Of a DNA stretch of 64,000 bases, positions 11,303 through 23,596 are shown piece after piece (the first letter of the stretch is position 1; every line of letters begins with the position of its first letter). Source of the stretch: Heloderma charlesbogerti (taxonomy: Eukaryota > Chordata > Lepidosauria > Squamata > Helodermatidae). The translations under genes were made by a program, and so were the position numbers. The stretch spans positions 124,001-188,000 of the forward strand of contig JANEZZ010000975.1 in NCBI GenBank assembly GCA_026122225.1. The letters are read 5' to 3'. The notes below the pieces were generated by a model. The model did not search any database and was not told where the DNA came from. It saw nothing but the letters and a program-made list of their open reading frames with translations.

Positions 11303-13837
11303 CTGAATAGTTCCAAACATTATGGTGGCCAGAGGAATCAGTTGCTATTCTAAGGCAATTTGGGGTGGCATCCCCATAGCAACTGTAATGTATGTACTTT
11401 GGCTCTCAAACACACACTGTATTGTTGTGCATAGTCAGAGCAACTAAATGAGATCTACACTTTTTTCAGGCATGAGCTCTAAGGGAGCTTGCTTTCCCGC
11501 TTCCTGCAAAAAAAAAAAAATTAAATTAAAAGATCACTCTGCTCCTCGTGTCGGATGCCCTGAGACTGCAGAAATGAAGGGAAGCATGCTATGGCCTCAT
11601 CCATCAGCCAGAGGATTATGGACTGCTAGATTGTGTATGCATGCATACTTAAAGTAAGGGAGGCCCACTGCTCTGATCAGATGATACTGCTGAGGTGATT
11701 TCACTTCAAGAATTGGCACCTGAATTTGCTTCCTTTCCTCTTCTCTCCCCATTCCTCTTTTCTTTTCTCTCATACCTATTAGACTGTGAGCCTGTGGACA
11801 GGGACCATCTTATCTTTAGAGCACAATTCTGAGGGATTACTGTTCAATAGACGGAGGGCTCCGAGACTGGAGCTCTCTCTGTCCTATGCCCTGCTGAGAG
11901 AAGCTAGTTTCCTTTTCTTTGCATTTTCAGCTCAATAATCCTCTCAGCTCATTTAGCTGACTTAACTTGTTGTGGGAAGGACAGGTGACAGAGAGACTTT
12001 AGGATTCTGTGGGTCCTGGCCTCTCTTCCTCCCTCCCCACCCCACCCCACCCCACCCACCATCCTGGCCCATTTTTCCTCTCCCTGAGCAGTTGCAACCA
12101 TGAAAGAGCAGCCATCATGGTGCTTTCCATGGCAGCTGCAAGGGGAAGGGGGTGGGAGTTGGGTAGAATCTAAACAAGGATTCCCCCTCCCATGGTTGTA
12201 GCAGTGTTTATGGCCTTCAGAGGGAGGCGGATCCACCATACCTTATAATCCCTGGGATACTTCCCAGGGACCAAAGAATTGCTCTGTTAACTTCTATAAT
12301 AAACTTTTATAACTTTTATAATAAATAAAGTGAATATTACAAGAGGGGAAGAGGAAGAAGAAGAGTGGCTTAGTTGTCACAAAGAGGTGATAAGTTATCT
12401 TCTCAGTGTATGGAGAGATTTAAAAACAAAACAAAACATAGAAACTTCCAAACGTGTGAACTCCCACCTGTAGTCTGAAATGAAACAGTTCAGACAGAGG
12501 TGTGCCACCTCAGGGTGAACAAGGCCTCTGTCATTTGATAACAGTAAGGAAAACATTTAGCCTCAAAAGCAGGGATGTGGCCCAAGGAATGGTCTGAAGG
12601 CACATGATAAGGCAGCACTTCATTTGTTGAGAGACCACCTGGGACCCATGCAAACTGCATGGAGCTCCTTGGAGAAAGATCAGGATATAAATAGATGAAA
12701 TTAACAAACCCATTTTCTCGGTAAGATCTGTGACAGTGGTGCTGTGATCCCATGCTGGTCACTACTTCTGCATATTTTGCTGAGAAAAGCAGAAATTTAA
12801 ATGCATCTGCAGCATCCACAGCTGATCCAAGACGCATGTATTTTGTTAGTGTATTCAGGTATCTTTCCAAAATATCAAATGTAAAGATGTGCGAAACCCT
12901 CTGAGGAATGTTGCTAGTGTTATTGGAAAACTCTTTCATGCTTCCCCTCAAATTCTAAACATGAACCACCAAATTCATATCCAATTTCACTTAGGACAGC
13001 AAAGTTTAGTTGATTAATCAGTTGGAATGATCAATTAAAAATGTTCTGATTGACTCACAAGGTGCCCCTGATTAAGAAGGTGCCATTTATAAATATATAT
13101 AATTTAATACAAATATTTATAGTGGCAGTCATTTACCGGGTTGGGCAATCACCTCAAAGCCCTCCCATGATGTCATCGTGACTCATCCCCACCCACTGTC
13201 TCCCTTTCATGCTAGCAGAGTTCTTCCCACCCAACCTGCGTCCTGCGCATGGTGTGAGAGAGTTGGGAAGGGATTCAGCCAGCACTTGAAGTAGCTGGCT
13301 CCTGCAAGTGCTGGCCCAGTAAAGAGCCTCCTTCCCAGCCTGTGCACATCCTGATTGGGATGCAAGCAGGGCAGAAAGGGACTCGCCAAGACTCAGTCCT
13401 ACAAACCTTGGTCGAGCAGGGAAATCCCCGTGTTTCATGGGGATTCTCTTTCACACCAGTCCCCCCACTCATTGTGAGGGTGTGCTGCATGGGGGGGGGG
13501 ATCCCCATGTTATTTTCTATCAGGAATCAAAGATAATATAGGGATTCCTTTCCCTAGGTCAGGGGTCTGGGCTTGGGGAGCGGCCCACAGAGGATGCTCA
13601 ACCCTCTACAGGCCAGATTGGGTGATGCTGTGGGTCAGATTAGGCCTGCAAATGAGAGGTTGCCCTCCCGTCTTAGAAGGAGCATTGAGATGTTGCAGTA
13701 CATACATACGTCATCACAAAAAATATACCGTTTTTTCTTCAAAACTCTTCTTTTATCTATATGCAAATTTATGCAGATTTAATCAATGAATTGATCAACT
13801 GATCAAGTAAAGCCAAAGTCCAAACATACCCAGGATT
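11303..13837. other. Intron sequence without a clear feature
   Basis: Contains a (CCCCA)n run near 12039-12060 and a possible L2-like tail near 11770-11820 (GACTGTGAGCCTGTGG). A 153-codon minus frame at 12490-12951 has no family signature and is treated as chance. Confidence 0.35.
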
Positions 13838-14012
13838 GGACACAATGGAACTTACTTCCAAGTAAACATGTGTAGGATTGTGTTGTAAAACTCATACAAT
13901 TAATCAACTGAGGCTGTAATCCTATATACTCTTATTTGGGAGTAAGTCTCATTGAACTCAAGGGCATTTACTTCTGAGTAGACATACAAAGCATTGCGCT
14001 GTACAATATATT
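13838..14012. mobile_element. GAGTAGAC-type palindromic MITE copies
   Basis: GGGAGTAAGTCTCATTGAAC and TTACTTCTGAGTAGACAT with TAATCCTATA near the ends match a short palindromic repeat that is also present at 19060-19125. Two adjacent copies are likely, the first partial (13838-13895). Confidence 0.55.
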
Positions 14013-14099
14013 AAACTGGGTGACAACTCTAATTTCGCTTAAAGTGAAATCTGGTGTCAACCCAGGTGGATGTGTTTTCCCAACAGCCTCAAAGCCATA

Positions 14100-14215
14100 C
14101 ATTCATATAAACACAGACACACACAGATACACACATAGGCTACAGATACACACACAGATACACACATTTACCTACAACCTAGGTATAACTAAAGTGAGGA
14201 CAGGCATGCACACGT
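14100..14215. repeat. Cryptic (ACACAGAT)n simple repeat
   Basis: Irregular mixture of ACAC and AGATACAC units. Confidence 0.7.
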
Positions 14216-16482
14216 ATGCTTGCCTCACCCTCATAACCCTGACTACATCGCAGATTTTTGTGCTTTGAGCAAGGAGATCTGAATAGGGGTTGTAAATGAA
14301 TTTGGCTGCCTTAACAGGTTTCCCAGTCACAGGAGCTCTGCAAGTACACTCAGCTAAACGTGCATACAAGCCCCTCTTCAGATCTTGCCACTCAATGCAC
14401 AAAGATCTGTGGGGTAACCAAGGGGCTGAGGGTCATTGGGGGTGGGGCGTCTGTGCTCATGCACGTCCCATCCCCACTTTCGCTATACCTGGGTCGCAGG
14501 TGAAAGCTGGCATAGGGCTACATGCTAATAGTGAACTTATTTTCTGAGTGCTGATCATTATGTAGCCAAAACTGCACCACCCATGCTCAAGGGGGAGGTG
14601 GGTATCAGCAAGCTTGGGGGAACCCCAATGATTGTAGAACAAAAATCTTTAAAAAAAACTGAATGTCCCCCCCCCCCGGAAACAACCCAATGAGGACTGA
14701 GCATGCTCTGTGGCCACATGCTGAGTGTCTTTTAGGGGATGGGGGGACTGAATGGGGTATCCTGGCATGGCTGGCTGAAGCCCTTGAACAGGAGCATTCC
14801 ATGCTTCAACACTTTGTTGCAGGAGCCACTTGTACCTTCTAATCTCCTTGCTGGCAGGAGATAAGGAAGCCATGGCTTCCCCTGCCTGATCCCTCCCTGA
14901 CCCAGTCCTTCACCCCTCCTCAACCTGCCCTGACTGACCAGGACTCCATGTGTGGCAAACAGGGGAAGGGGTGTATGACAAGGCCAGTGAGGGGACAGCA
15001 GGCAAAGCCATGGTTGCCTACTCTTTTGCTGCATCAGAAGATTTGTTCAAGCCAAGGTCCATGAATATTCTTTGGGTTATTCCCTAACTAGGTAGGAACC
15101 TTCAAACTGAGGTGGGAACTCTACTCACAAACCTCCACGAAGCTAGCAAGGTTGCACATTCTTATCTAATCAAAAGAAAAGCCCATCAAAGCTATCCTGT
15201 TGGCCTCCTCTTCCACCTTCTGTGTTTGCAGACTGCAGGAAGGCTAACCAGAATGCCATTCCCCAACACTCTCCATCGCAATTTTCATTTATACACAAAG
15301 GGCAACAACAAAAGCCATTTCAGCGACTTTTTAAGCTTGATGGTTTGATGGTGACCAAAGGATCATTTCATAACAGTCTCTGCTGCAGCTCCAAGGTTCA
15401 GGTGTTCATCTGCACTTCAATCAGCACACAGATTCCTGCAATCCCCTGAAAACAGCTGGATCAGGATTTGCAATCAAGCCACCCTGCTGTCCATAACACA
15501 GTCATCATGTATTCTTCTTTGCTTGCTTGCTTTTTACTGCCTGTGCAGCTGCTTCTAGGATTAAACAAATCCATCTCTGCTCCTTTTTTGGTATTTCCCC
15601 AAAATTACAGTGGTCAGGCTGAGCCTTGACTTGCAGCTTGAAAATGGATGGAGCAAATAACTTCAGCTCCTTCTCTGACATATGGGGATAATAATGGACT
15701 AACTTTAATACTATTTTAATAGTATTTGGAAACAAGAGGGAGATATTACTATGTGGGGGGGTGCAGAAATGGAAAATATCTTTGCTGGGGGAACAACGGG
15801 GCAACCCCCCCCCCCCCGCAAAACCCCAGCACAATAAGAACTAAGCAAGTTCACTGGCAAGGAATGCTGGTTGTTGGTTGCAGGGGGGAAATGGAAAAGG
15901 CAAAAGAGGATTGGAATGGAGTATCCTGAAAGAAGGCATGGGAGAATTCCGCTGCACAGGGAAATTCCACACTGTGACCTTTTGTTGAAAGTTGCACTTG
16001 TAATTACTTCTATGACTACCACAAAGTGTAATAATATGGTTTCAACCAGCAAGACATGCCCTTATCCAGAATACTATAAGGGAGGGGTAGACAATCCACA
16101 GGCCATATGTGGCTGGGGGGGGGGGTCCTCTGAAGCCTGCAGGTGTCCTAGCCACCCTCCGCCCCCAAATTCTTCTGTCTACACCTTTCCTACTGTTCCT
16201 GCCTTCCCCCCTTTTTGGAGCCTAGAATTGACTTTTTGCCTCTCTAGCCCACCAAACTCTGGGGCTTCCTTCTCAATAATGTTATTTTTCATTAACCACA
16301 GAAACCACAGAGTTTAGGAAGGCTAGAGCAGCCACTTCTCACCTAGCAGGGAGAGGAAAGCCTTCCAAGCCAGGGAGGGGAGGTTTAAGATCCTGCTCCC
16401 ACCATGGAGGAGATGTCAAGTGGGGGAAGGTCTGTTGTATGCAAGAGTGAGGAGTTTGTGTGCATGTATCCCTGTGTGAGAA
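14216..16482. other. Intron sequence without a clear feature
   Basis: Several homopolymer G or C runs (14669-14678, 15807-15817, 16115-16125) and a possible hAT end near 16083-16130 (GGAGGGGTAGACAATCC). No coding signal. Confidence 0.35.
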
Positions 16483-17195
16483 TGTCAGGATTGATTCTGA
16501 GTGCAGGGAGATAGTTAGCAGCTCAGATTCAGAAGAGGAACAGCCAGAACAAGGGGATGCATTTTCTCAAGCTAGTTCAGATATTGGTAGGCTTGCTTCT
16601 CAGGTTACTAACTACCAGATGGCCGGGCCTGAAGCCCTCCCCCCACCACCCTCTGTGAGAAGCCGGGATGAGGAGGAGGAGGAGGAGAGTGGGCGCTGTG
16701 ACCCAAGAGATGCTAGACTACAGCACAGAGCTAAGAGGGAAACGTCAGAGGCAGAGCTCAGACGGTTGACCCAGTTAGCGATGTGTGAGAGGCGATGTAG
16801 GGAAGCATCACTGGAAGGGTGGGACATCCCTCCCTAAGTTGGGGCTGATCTACACTTATGGGTTTTTTTCACTTCCAATGAAGTTTCACTGTCTGTCTTT
16901 CACACTACGCAGTACCCGCCTCGAATTGGAACCGGAATTTCCTGCTTCCGTGCTCCTGCTTTCAATACCCTGATATCCTGATGTTTCCCCTTAATGTGCT
17001 TTGATTTTCCGCCTTCGCTACCATATCTGGTTGTAGTCCCTTCCCCTGCCTGTCCATATATGGCAGTGTTTGTATTTCCCTCCTGTCCAATCACAGCTCT
17101 CGACGGCCCCATGTCATCTTCCGGCTACTGATCACATAGCTTCCTCAGCACTCATTGTTTCCTCAGCAACAAGCAAAGGGCTGGATGTGCATGTG

Positions 17196-17310
17196 CTTGT
17201 CTGATCTCAGAAGCTAAGCAGGATTGACCCCGGTCAGTAGTTGGATGGGCGACCGCCTGGGAATCAGGCTTCCTGCATTGAGCAGGAGGTTGTTCTAGCC
17301 CTTCAAATGA
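17196..17310 (+). mobile_element. 5S-rRNA-derived SINE with CR1-like tail
   Basis: GTCTGATCTCAGAAGCTAAG, then AGTAGTTGGATGGGCGACC and GCCTGGGAATC, follow the internal promoter half of 5S rRNA. A tail (CCTGCATTGAGCAGG, GTTGTTCTAG, CCCTTC) then resembles the CR1 3' end. A better copy lies at 59528-59700. Confidence 0.85.
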
Positions 17311-17641
17311 AACTAAGTTTTACCCCCTTCTATCCCCAGCTTTGGCTTTTTTTAAAAATCAAGGTGTTATCTTCAAAGAATCATGGCTTCTCCGCAATTT
17401 TTTTTTTCTAATTCAAGCATGATCTTTGAAGATTTGAAGATTCAAAGCTTCACATCTTCAAATCTTCAAATTGTCAAAGATCATGCCTGAATTAGGAAAA
17501 AAAAATTGCGGAGAAGCCATGATTCTTTGAAGATAATGCCACAATTTTTTTTAAAAAGCTGAAGTGGGGGATTGAAGGGGGTAAAACGTAGTCTCATTTG
17601 AAGGGATAGAACAACCTCCTGCTCAGTGCAACTACTGACCA
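17231..17641. repeat. 410-bp foldback (inverted repeat)
   Basis: Left arm 17231-17440 and right arm about 17460-17641 are imperfect reverse complements around a TTTGAAGATT-rich centre near 17450. The arm ends include part of the 5S SINE (GGTCAGTAGTTG and CAACTACTGACC), but the right arm lacks about 30 bp of it. Confidence 0.9.
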
Positions 17642-18404
17642 GGCTGACGTGAAGCTTTGAATCTTTGAAGATGCCAGCAGCCCCCTCCCCAAACGCGACC
17701 GCTGGGTGCCACCACCACTGCCCCTCTTCCTCGCACCAGCTGTCAAGTGCTGGCATGGGGAAAAGAGCATTGGCAGACACCCCCCAGCCACTCGCCCTGG
17801 CCTCCAGCATGTGGTGGGGGAGAAGAGGATAGGTGCCTCCTTCTTCCCTCCACCCCACACCTGCTACAGCAGCAGCGGCAAGGGACAAGCTGGTCATTTT
17901 CCCCAAGGCCAGGAAAGCATGTGGAAAATGACAAGCCTCTCCCGCACCACTGCCACATGGTGGGCATGGAATCAGCAGAAACAGGAAGAGTTTCTGATCC
18001 TCCAATGAGAGCCACTGTCTTTAAGAGCAGGAAAACAGCACAGTGCTCAAGTGTGAACCGAGCTCGCGCATTCAATGAAGCACCGCAACGGGGAAAATGG
18101 CTGAGTGTGGATAATCACATTTTAATGTGAGAGCGTTTAACCTGACAGGACACCAAATTCATTGCGATGATGGGTGCAATGTAGATTGGCCCCTGGTCTA
18201 GCCAGCAAGCCTCACTTCAAACTGTAGGCAATGTCGGTGTTCCCATTTGAATCCCCTGGAGGCATTCCTTTGTAGCCTGAGAGTCTTTGAGGATTTGCAT
18301 CTGTAATGAACCTGTTGATAATGAATTAAAGGCCCGAGACTGAAGCCTCTCTATTTGTGTGTGAGAGTGCGTCAGGAAAGAAGGGGCCCAAGAGGAACAT
18401 GACA

Positions 18405-19059
18405 GCGAAAGACAGTGAGTGAGGAAAGGCTACATGTTTGTGTATATTTGTGTGGAGGGGAGGAGAAAGGGAAGGGGGGATCTGCAGCCCCACCCACTGC
18501 TGGCTCTGGCCACTCCCACTGCCAGCCTGAAAGAAAACACCCACCACCCAGTATAAGGAACTAAAGCAGCCTTATTCACCTCTCTCCCTTCTCCCCTACT
18601 TTTCTGTTCTCTAAGTGATGCTCAACATTCTGTGACTCCTGCAAGCTACTAAGCATGTTTCAGTGTTCATAGGCTGGGGGGGGGGGTGCCCCCTTTTTAA
18701 AAAACTATTGTGTCCTTTTGGATATCTCAAGAGTTCACCCAAACATACTGATGCCTTCCCCTTCTTTCTCAGTGGCCTTGTTTTGGCTTCAGTCCTGTCA
18801 GCACTCAACCACCTGAGTTCATTATTAGAAGGAGTGGTGGTGATTAGATTGAATAATGGTGGTAATAATAATGTGGTCAAAGGCCAATAATACATTCTAG
18901 ACAACATGATGCCCCAGAATATTCACAGACAGGGCATGAAATGGTGTCCAGCCTCTGTAAAAACAGCTTTTATGACTGGTATGATAAATATAATCCCTTT
19001 TTTGAGCTATAGTAACCATAGAAATTGTATAGCAAGTACAGGCCCCACATGGACACACT
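18405..19059. other. No recognisable feature
   Basis: Intron sequence with a G run near 18676-18687. Confidence 0.35.
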
Positions 19060-19125
19060 GAGAAGTACCCAGTGTTAGTCCTACTCAGAGTAGACCCATT
19101 GAAATGAATGAGACTTAATGTTTGC
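19060..19125. mobile_element. Half copy of the GAGTAGACC MITE
   Basis: AGTACCCAGTGTTAGTCC and CAGAGTAGACCCATTGAAAT match one half of the element at 23571-25475. Confidence 0.6.
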
Positions 19126-22087
19126 CAGGACTGCCCACTGATTCATACAATCAGCACACCTGCATGAATCCCGCTGCGTTGCAAGCCTACTAGTGATTGT
19201 ATGGGAGCCACTGTCCATCTGAACTGGGCCTACAATATGAACACATTTTTGATCCAATCTTGGGAAATGAACTAAGAGGAATTTGTGAAGTACCAAAACA
19301 AACAAACCCTATGCCATTTGCAAACTCTATTGTAAAATCTATCAATTTCATTTGAATGCTGAATTCTAGTTTGCCAGTGAATACTATAAAATCTGTCAAC
19401 TTCAGTGCAATATTAACATCAAATATCCATTCTCATTCTCATCTATATGCAGAGCAGGCAACATTAAAATGTTATATTGCTCTTCCTACTAATTCAGTGG
19501 CTGCAGCATCTGGAGAAGAACTCTAAAAGCATTCTAAAAGTGTTTTGTAGCTTATTTGATTTGCTGCAAGTCCGTTACTGAAAATTATGGAAGTAGTAAA
19601 ATATATATTTACCTGGACAACTTTTCTCAACCTTGTTAAGATACAGTATCTACCTTTAACACCAAAACACGGGACACATCATTATTTATTATTATTTTTA
19701 CGGTATTTACTCACCCCAAGCCCTTTTTGGGTTTTTTTACTTCTTCTTTCTAAGGTATATATGCAAAGGAAGGTTGAATAGAGCTGAACAGAAGAAGGAA
19801 TTTTGGCAAGTGCAGCTTGCTGCGGAAGGGTGAGAAAAGCTGAACCTCCTGAAATTTCCTCCTCTGCACAGCTGTTCTCTGGTCCCCTTCTCTATGTCTC
19901 CTCCCTGCCTCCCATCCCCCTCCTTTCCCTAATAAGATATCTAAGAGAGGGGGGTGCTGCCCCTTCTACAACCCACCTTAGGTTGGGGTTGTAACCTCTC
20001 TTCATAGGTCCCAAACCACCACCTGAAGTCCAGAGACCTAAGACCAAGCCTACAAGATGCCATCATCTTCCTGTCATCACAGACACTCCAAAACCTAGTT
20101 ATCTTAGCATTCAGTTCTGGACAGGCCCATTGGGTTAAAGCTAAAGAAGTGTGAGCAAAATGAGTTCACCGTTCCTCAAACTGTTGTGAAACTTCATGCA
20201 ACAAAATATTTGGAGCTGCATCACAGTGTGTGGCCCAGGGTTTAGTGTGTATGGAGTGGTTCATTGAAGGATGTGATGCATCGTGGGGAAATGGAAGGGC
20301 CCCCATATTGTTTGAGAGATGTTTCCCATTGGAAAGCAAGCTCTAATGGCTAGAGTGCATTGAAAAGCTTGCTCCGCAGCGGGAAAACATTTGCACACAG
20401 CTCCTAGGGCTCACTCTGCAGTAAGGAACTGTTTGAGCCTCAGTCATTGGGGTTTGCTTTGCAAATGTTTTCAGTGATCTAATCTACAAACAGTTAAGGA
20501 TCTGGAATTCAAGAAAAATAGCAAACTATTTTGCAGTACCAGCTCCAGGTTTTTGAGGGCCTTTGGGCAAGACGCCCTCAGGGGGCCCCTCCCTGAGTGC
20601 ATCTATCACCATCGTCACTGTCTGGTATTGCTTATCTTCTTTCTCATCGTTGCTACCACTTGCCTGCTTGGCAGGCAGAGAGCCAGTGAGCAAGGAGGCC
20701 ATGGCATCTACTGCTCCTTCTTCTCACCACCACTGTTGTCTGGGTCAGAGAGAGAGGCAGGTGAAGAAGCAGATGGCAATGGTGAAAAGGAGGAGCAACT
20801 CCAGGGTACTTTTGTCAGTGGGCCCCTGCTGGGGTGTGGGCCCTTAGCAGGTGCCCAACCATGCCTACCCTTGATGCCGGCCTTGCAATCTTGTGCAAAC
20901 AGAAGAATGTCTCTAGATCTCAGTTCACTTTTCTCACACAACACACTTCCACTAAGTCAGAAACAGTCCTTCCAGAAGTGGAAGCAGCTCTCTGCTTGTG
21001 GAAGGGCACCCTTGGATCCAAGTCATTAACTTCAAATTATGCCATAAGTTCTGTCTGTGAATTCCTCCGAAGGATAATTAAATCAGGCCTCTAGACTTCG
21101 ATGAGGTTTGAGTGAATGTTGCTTTTTGGTCTTGTCTCTCCAAATGGCATGCAGCCTCACACTATTGCATACCAAGAGTGGGAAATGACATGGCATGGGG
21201 AAGATTTTTCATGTGGATTGTGATCAAACATTTGGCCCTGGCACCTGCTATTTGGGAAGGGGCTGTCAGCAGTAGAGTTCTTTGACAAATCTATCCCACG
21301 TTCTGTATTCAAATTGGTAATGGGACAGGCAAGATTCAAACAGATTGAAAAAGGGTCTCAAGCTTGGAAGGCATTCTTGCCAGAAAAATGTCACTTTCAT
21401 AATTTCAGACACAATGTATTGCTATAAACAAACACATGGAAAGCTGGAAACGGAATCAAAGAGCTGCAGGCTAGCTTGGCAAAGAGTTTGGTTCTTGCTC
21501 CATCCAGCTTTTCCAGTGGCAAATATTTCTGAATAAGTGGGACCTGCAACAAAACGTTGCAATGTGGATTGCTCCTGTTCATGGTTCAAGCCAGCCATGC
21601 CTTGGAGATGACTCCATTCCATTCCCCCCACACCCCAAGTAAGTCAGCATTCTATGCCGACTGAGCATAATCAGTTCGTACTGGGCTGTTTTCGTGGCTT
21701 CTCCTGCTTTGGTGTTTTGTTCCTAAAGATGCTTTATACTTCTGCAAACCTTCGGGTTCCCTCAATCCTGCTGATACCACCCTCTTGTGTGCAGATAGTA
21801 AAATCAGGATCCACACTTGTAGAATGGGTATGTTTAGTATATAAGGTGCAGCAATAAATTTGTTATTTGGCCCATGCTAAAGTGTACTTGCAAATGCAAT
21901 GAAATCATCATTTTCTCCAGTATCGCCTAAACATCAAACCAGTGGGGATCAACACGTTTCTGCAGCAACCTATATAGAAAAGAACACGCTGAGGTTGAAA
22001 GCCATGAGATCAGTTCATAGGGGCTGGAAGCTGTGGAAGGACTGAAGGTAAGGAACAGACACTGGGTGGTAAAGCAGGAATTCCAGG
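19126..22087. other. Intron sequence without a clear feature
   Basis: The open frame at 20553-21029 (158 codons) shows no family motif, conserved domain or splice context and is treated as chance. Confidence 0.35.
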
Positions 22088-22922
22088 TACTGGATATGCA
22101 GCATGAGTGGGCTGTATACTGGATATTAGGGCTGTGCACTGCTTCGGCCTGAAGCCCAAGTCAAAGCAGGCTGCTTCGGGTGACTTTGAGCCCCTACTGA
22201 GGTGAAGTGGAGGGGGCATGAAGTGACCCGGAGTGGGTCAGGGGCTCTCCGAAGTCCCTTTGAAGCTTCGGCACCCCCAGCCATGCCAACGCCTCCAGGT
22301 CCTTACCTGAGAGCCACCCATCACCGCTGCAACTGCCGCCTCCATCGCTGTCATTGCCATCACTGCTTTCCCTCTCCATTGCCGCCTCCACGCCACTGCC
22401 ATCACAGCCACTGTCACCACCACTGTCAGCTCCCAAGGCCTGGACACGCACCAGCTCTTATTGCAGAGAGTCGCCATTTTTAAAATGTCAACTTCCTGCA
22501 ATAAGAGCCAGCACGTGTCCAGGCCTCAGGAGCTGGCGGTGGCAATGACGGTGGCAGAGATAACAGTGGAGGCGATGGCGGCAACGGAGGAGGAGGAGGA
22601 GGCAGCAGCGGCAGTGGAGAAGGTGAAGGAGGAGAAGGCGGAGGAGAGGAAGGCAGGGGCAACAAAGGAGGCGGCAACAGAGGGAGCCAGCGGCAAGGTA
22701 AGGAGCTGGGGGTTTGCACGAGGGCATCACGGGGCCCCCAAAGAGGTTTGGGGCTGAGTTAGGTCAGGGACCCCCCAAATCAGCCTGAGCCAAATCGGGC
22801 CTGCCTCTGAAGCTATGAAGCGGCTCCTGAGTCAGATCGCGGGGGGGTCCCTGCACAGCCCTACTGGATATACAGCAGGAGTGGGCTATATACTGGATGT
22901 ACAGCAGAAGTGGGCCAAATCT
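22088..22922. repeat. About 31-bp tandem triplet, interrupted by a hAT element
   Basis: Units beginning TACTGGATAT or TACTGGATGT, with CAGCAT/GGAGTGGGC inside, lie at about 22088, 22117 (resuming at 22864) and 22895. The hAT element sits within the middle unit. Confidence 0.75.
22127..22863. mobile_element. GC-rich non-autonomous hAT element (737 bp)
   Basis: The ends TAGGGCTGTGCA and TGCACAGCCCTA form perfect 12-bp inverted repeats. A perfect 8-bp target duplication, CTGGATAT, flanks the element. The centre (22431-22531) is a foldback with arms of about 34 bp. Trinucleotide-rich GCC/GGC blocks flank it. Donor-like sites point outward: CAG|GTAAGG on the minus strand at 22309-22301 and AAG|GTAAGG on the plus strand at 22695-22703. 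No transposase frame. Confidence 0.93.
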
Positions 22923-23060
22923 GGCCCACCTAGGTTCACAATTTGGCCCTCTGGGATTCCCCAGATGGCCCTGTTTTCTTCCCCTGGTTCCACCCCCTTT
23001 CCTCCAACCACCAGTTGTTTGCTGGCTTCCCAGCTTTTGCACATTCAACCACCCCCTTAA
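22872..23060. mobile_element. hAT fragment (GTGGGCC-type)
   Basis: AGTGGGCCAAATCTGGCCCA and a following pyrimidine-rich region resemble a hAT subterminal region. The boundaries are not clear. Confidence 0.35.
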
Positions 23061-23570
23061 GACTCAGTTACTGTCATTAAATGGAATAAAAGAGTCACTG
23101 CACTCTAAATACGTTTTGATTTGCTACTTTAAGTTTTGCCTACCCATTAGGCCACCCCTCCCCTGCAAATCTAAGATGCTGGTTGCTGTATAAATCCTCA
23201 TTTGTTAGAGTTTTCAACTCGGCTGTTCCAAGCAAACACAACCTGTAATTCTTGGTTCTGAGATACCACAGCTGCAGTATAATGAAGATGGATGCTCATC
23301 TTCCAAGCAACATCAACAACCAAGTAATTCTCTGCTGCACCTCAAGGAGGGCCCAACTAAATATGATAGAGAAGAGCCATGGATAAGATCTTCTGCATTT
23401 TTTACAGTGTTCATAGCTGTCAAGGAGGTGAGGTTGGACAAGGATCATGATGATGGGGAAGGGGGTGTAACCCTTTCCCCTGCACTATGTTCCCCAATTA
23501 AAATGTCTCCTTCCAAAAAGGCTGGGTTTTGCCTTATGGAGCAAACGATATACCTACCTGCATGATAACT
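23061..23570. other. No recognisable feature
   Basis: Intron sequence, nothing assigned. Confidence 0.35.
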
Positions 23571-23596
23571 ATGGGTAGTACCCAATGTTAGCCCTA

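Larger units (their letters stand above)
16841..18193. mobile_element. Non-autonomous DNA transposon with GGGGC-type inverted ends
   Basis: The ends are GGGGCTGATCTACACTT and, complemented, GGGGCCAATCTACATTG. Removal restores the LTR exactly. No target duplication longer than 1-2 bp is visible, so the superfamily is unresolved. It carries a 5S-derived SINE and a 410-bp foldback and encodes no transposase. Confidence 0.75.
16483..18404 (+). mobile_element. Solo LTR of a Ty3/gypsy element, split by a DNA transposon
   Basis: It begins TGTCAGGA and ends ATGACA, with a near-perfect 5-bp target duplication (GAGAA / GCGAA). With the insertion at 16841-18193 removed, the LTR is 569 bp, against 570 bp for the 3' LTR at 56806-57375, and the two align throughout (for example GTTTCTGAGTGCAGG / GATTCTGAGTGCAGG and GCATTCCTTTGTAG). 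No internal region remains, so it arose by recombination between two LTRs. ATTAAA near 18330 may be the polyadenylation signal. Confidence 0.9.

Noticed and set aside
12490..12951. 153-codon minus-strand open frame
   Set aside because: No recognisable domain, no splice-site context and unremarkable composition; length is possible by chance in 64 kb.
17481..18005. 174-codon minus-strand open frame
   Set aside because: It lies inside the non-autonomous transposon and partly in the foldback, with no transposase motif.
20553..21029. 158-codon plus-strand open frame
   Set aside because: No family motif. The sequence is pyrimidine-rich repeat-like DNA, and other frames overlap it.
22461..22757. 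Glutamate- and alanine-rich 98-codon frame
   Set aside because: Produced by GAG/GCG-type trinucleotide-rich sequence within the hAT element at 22127-22863.
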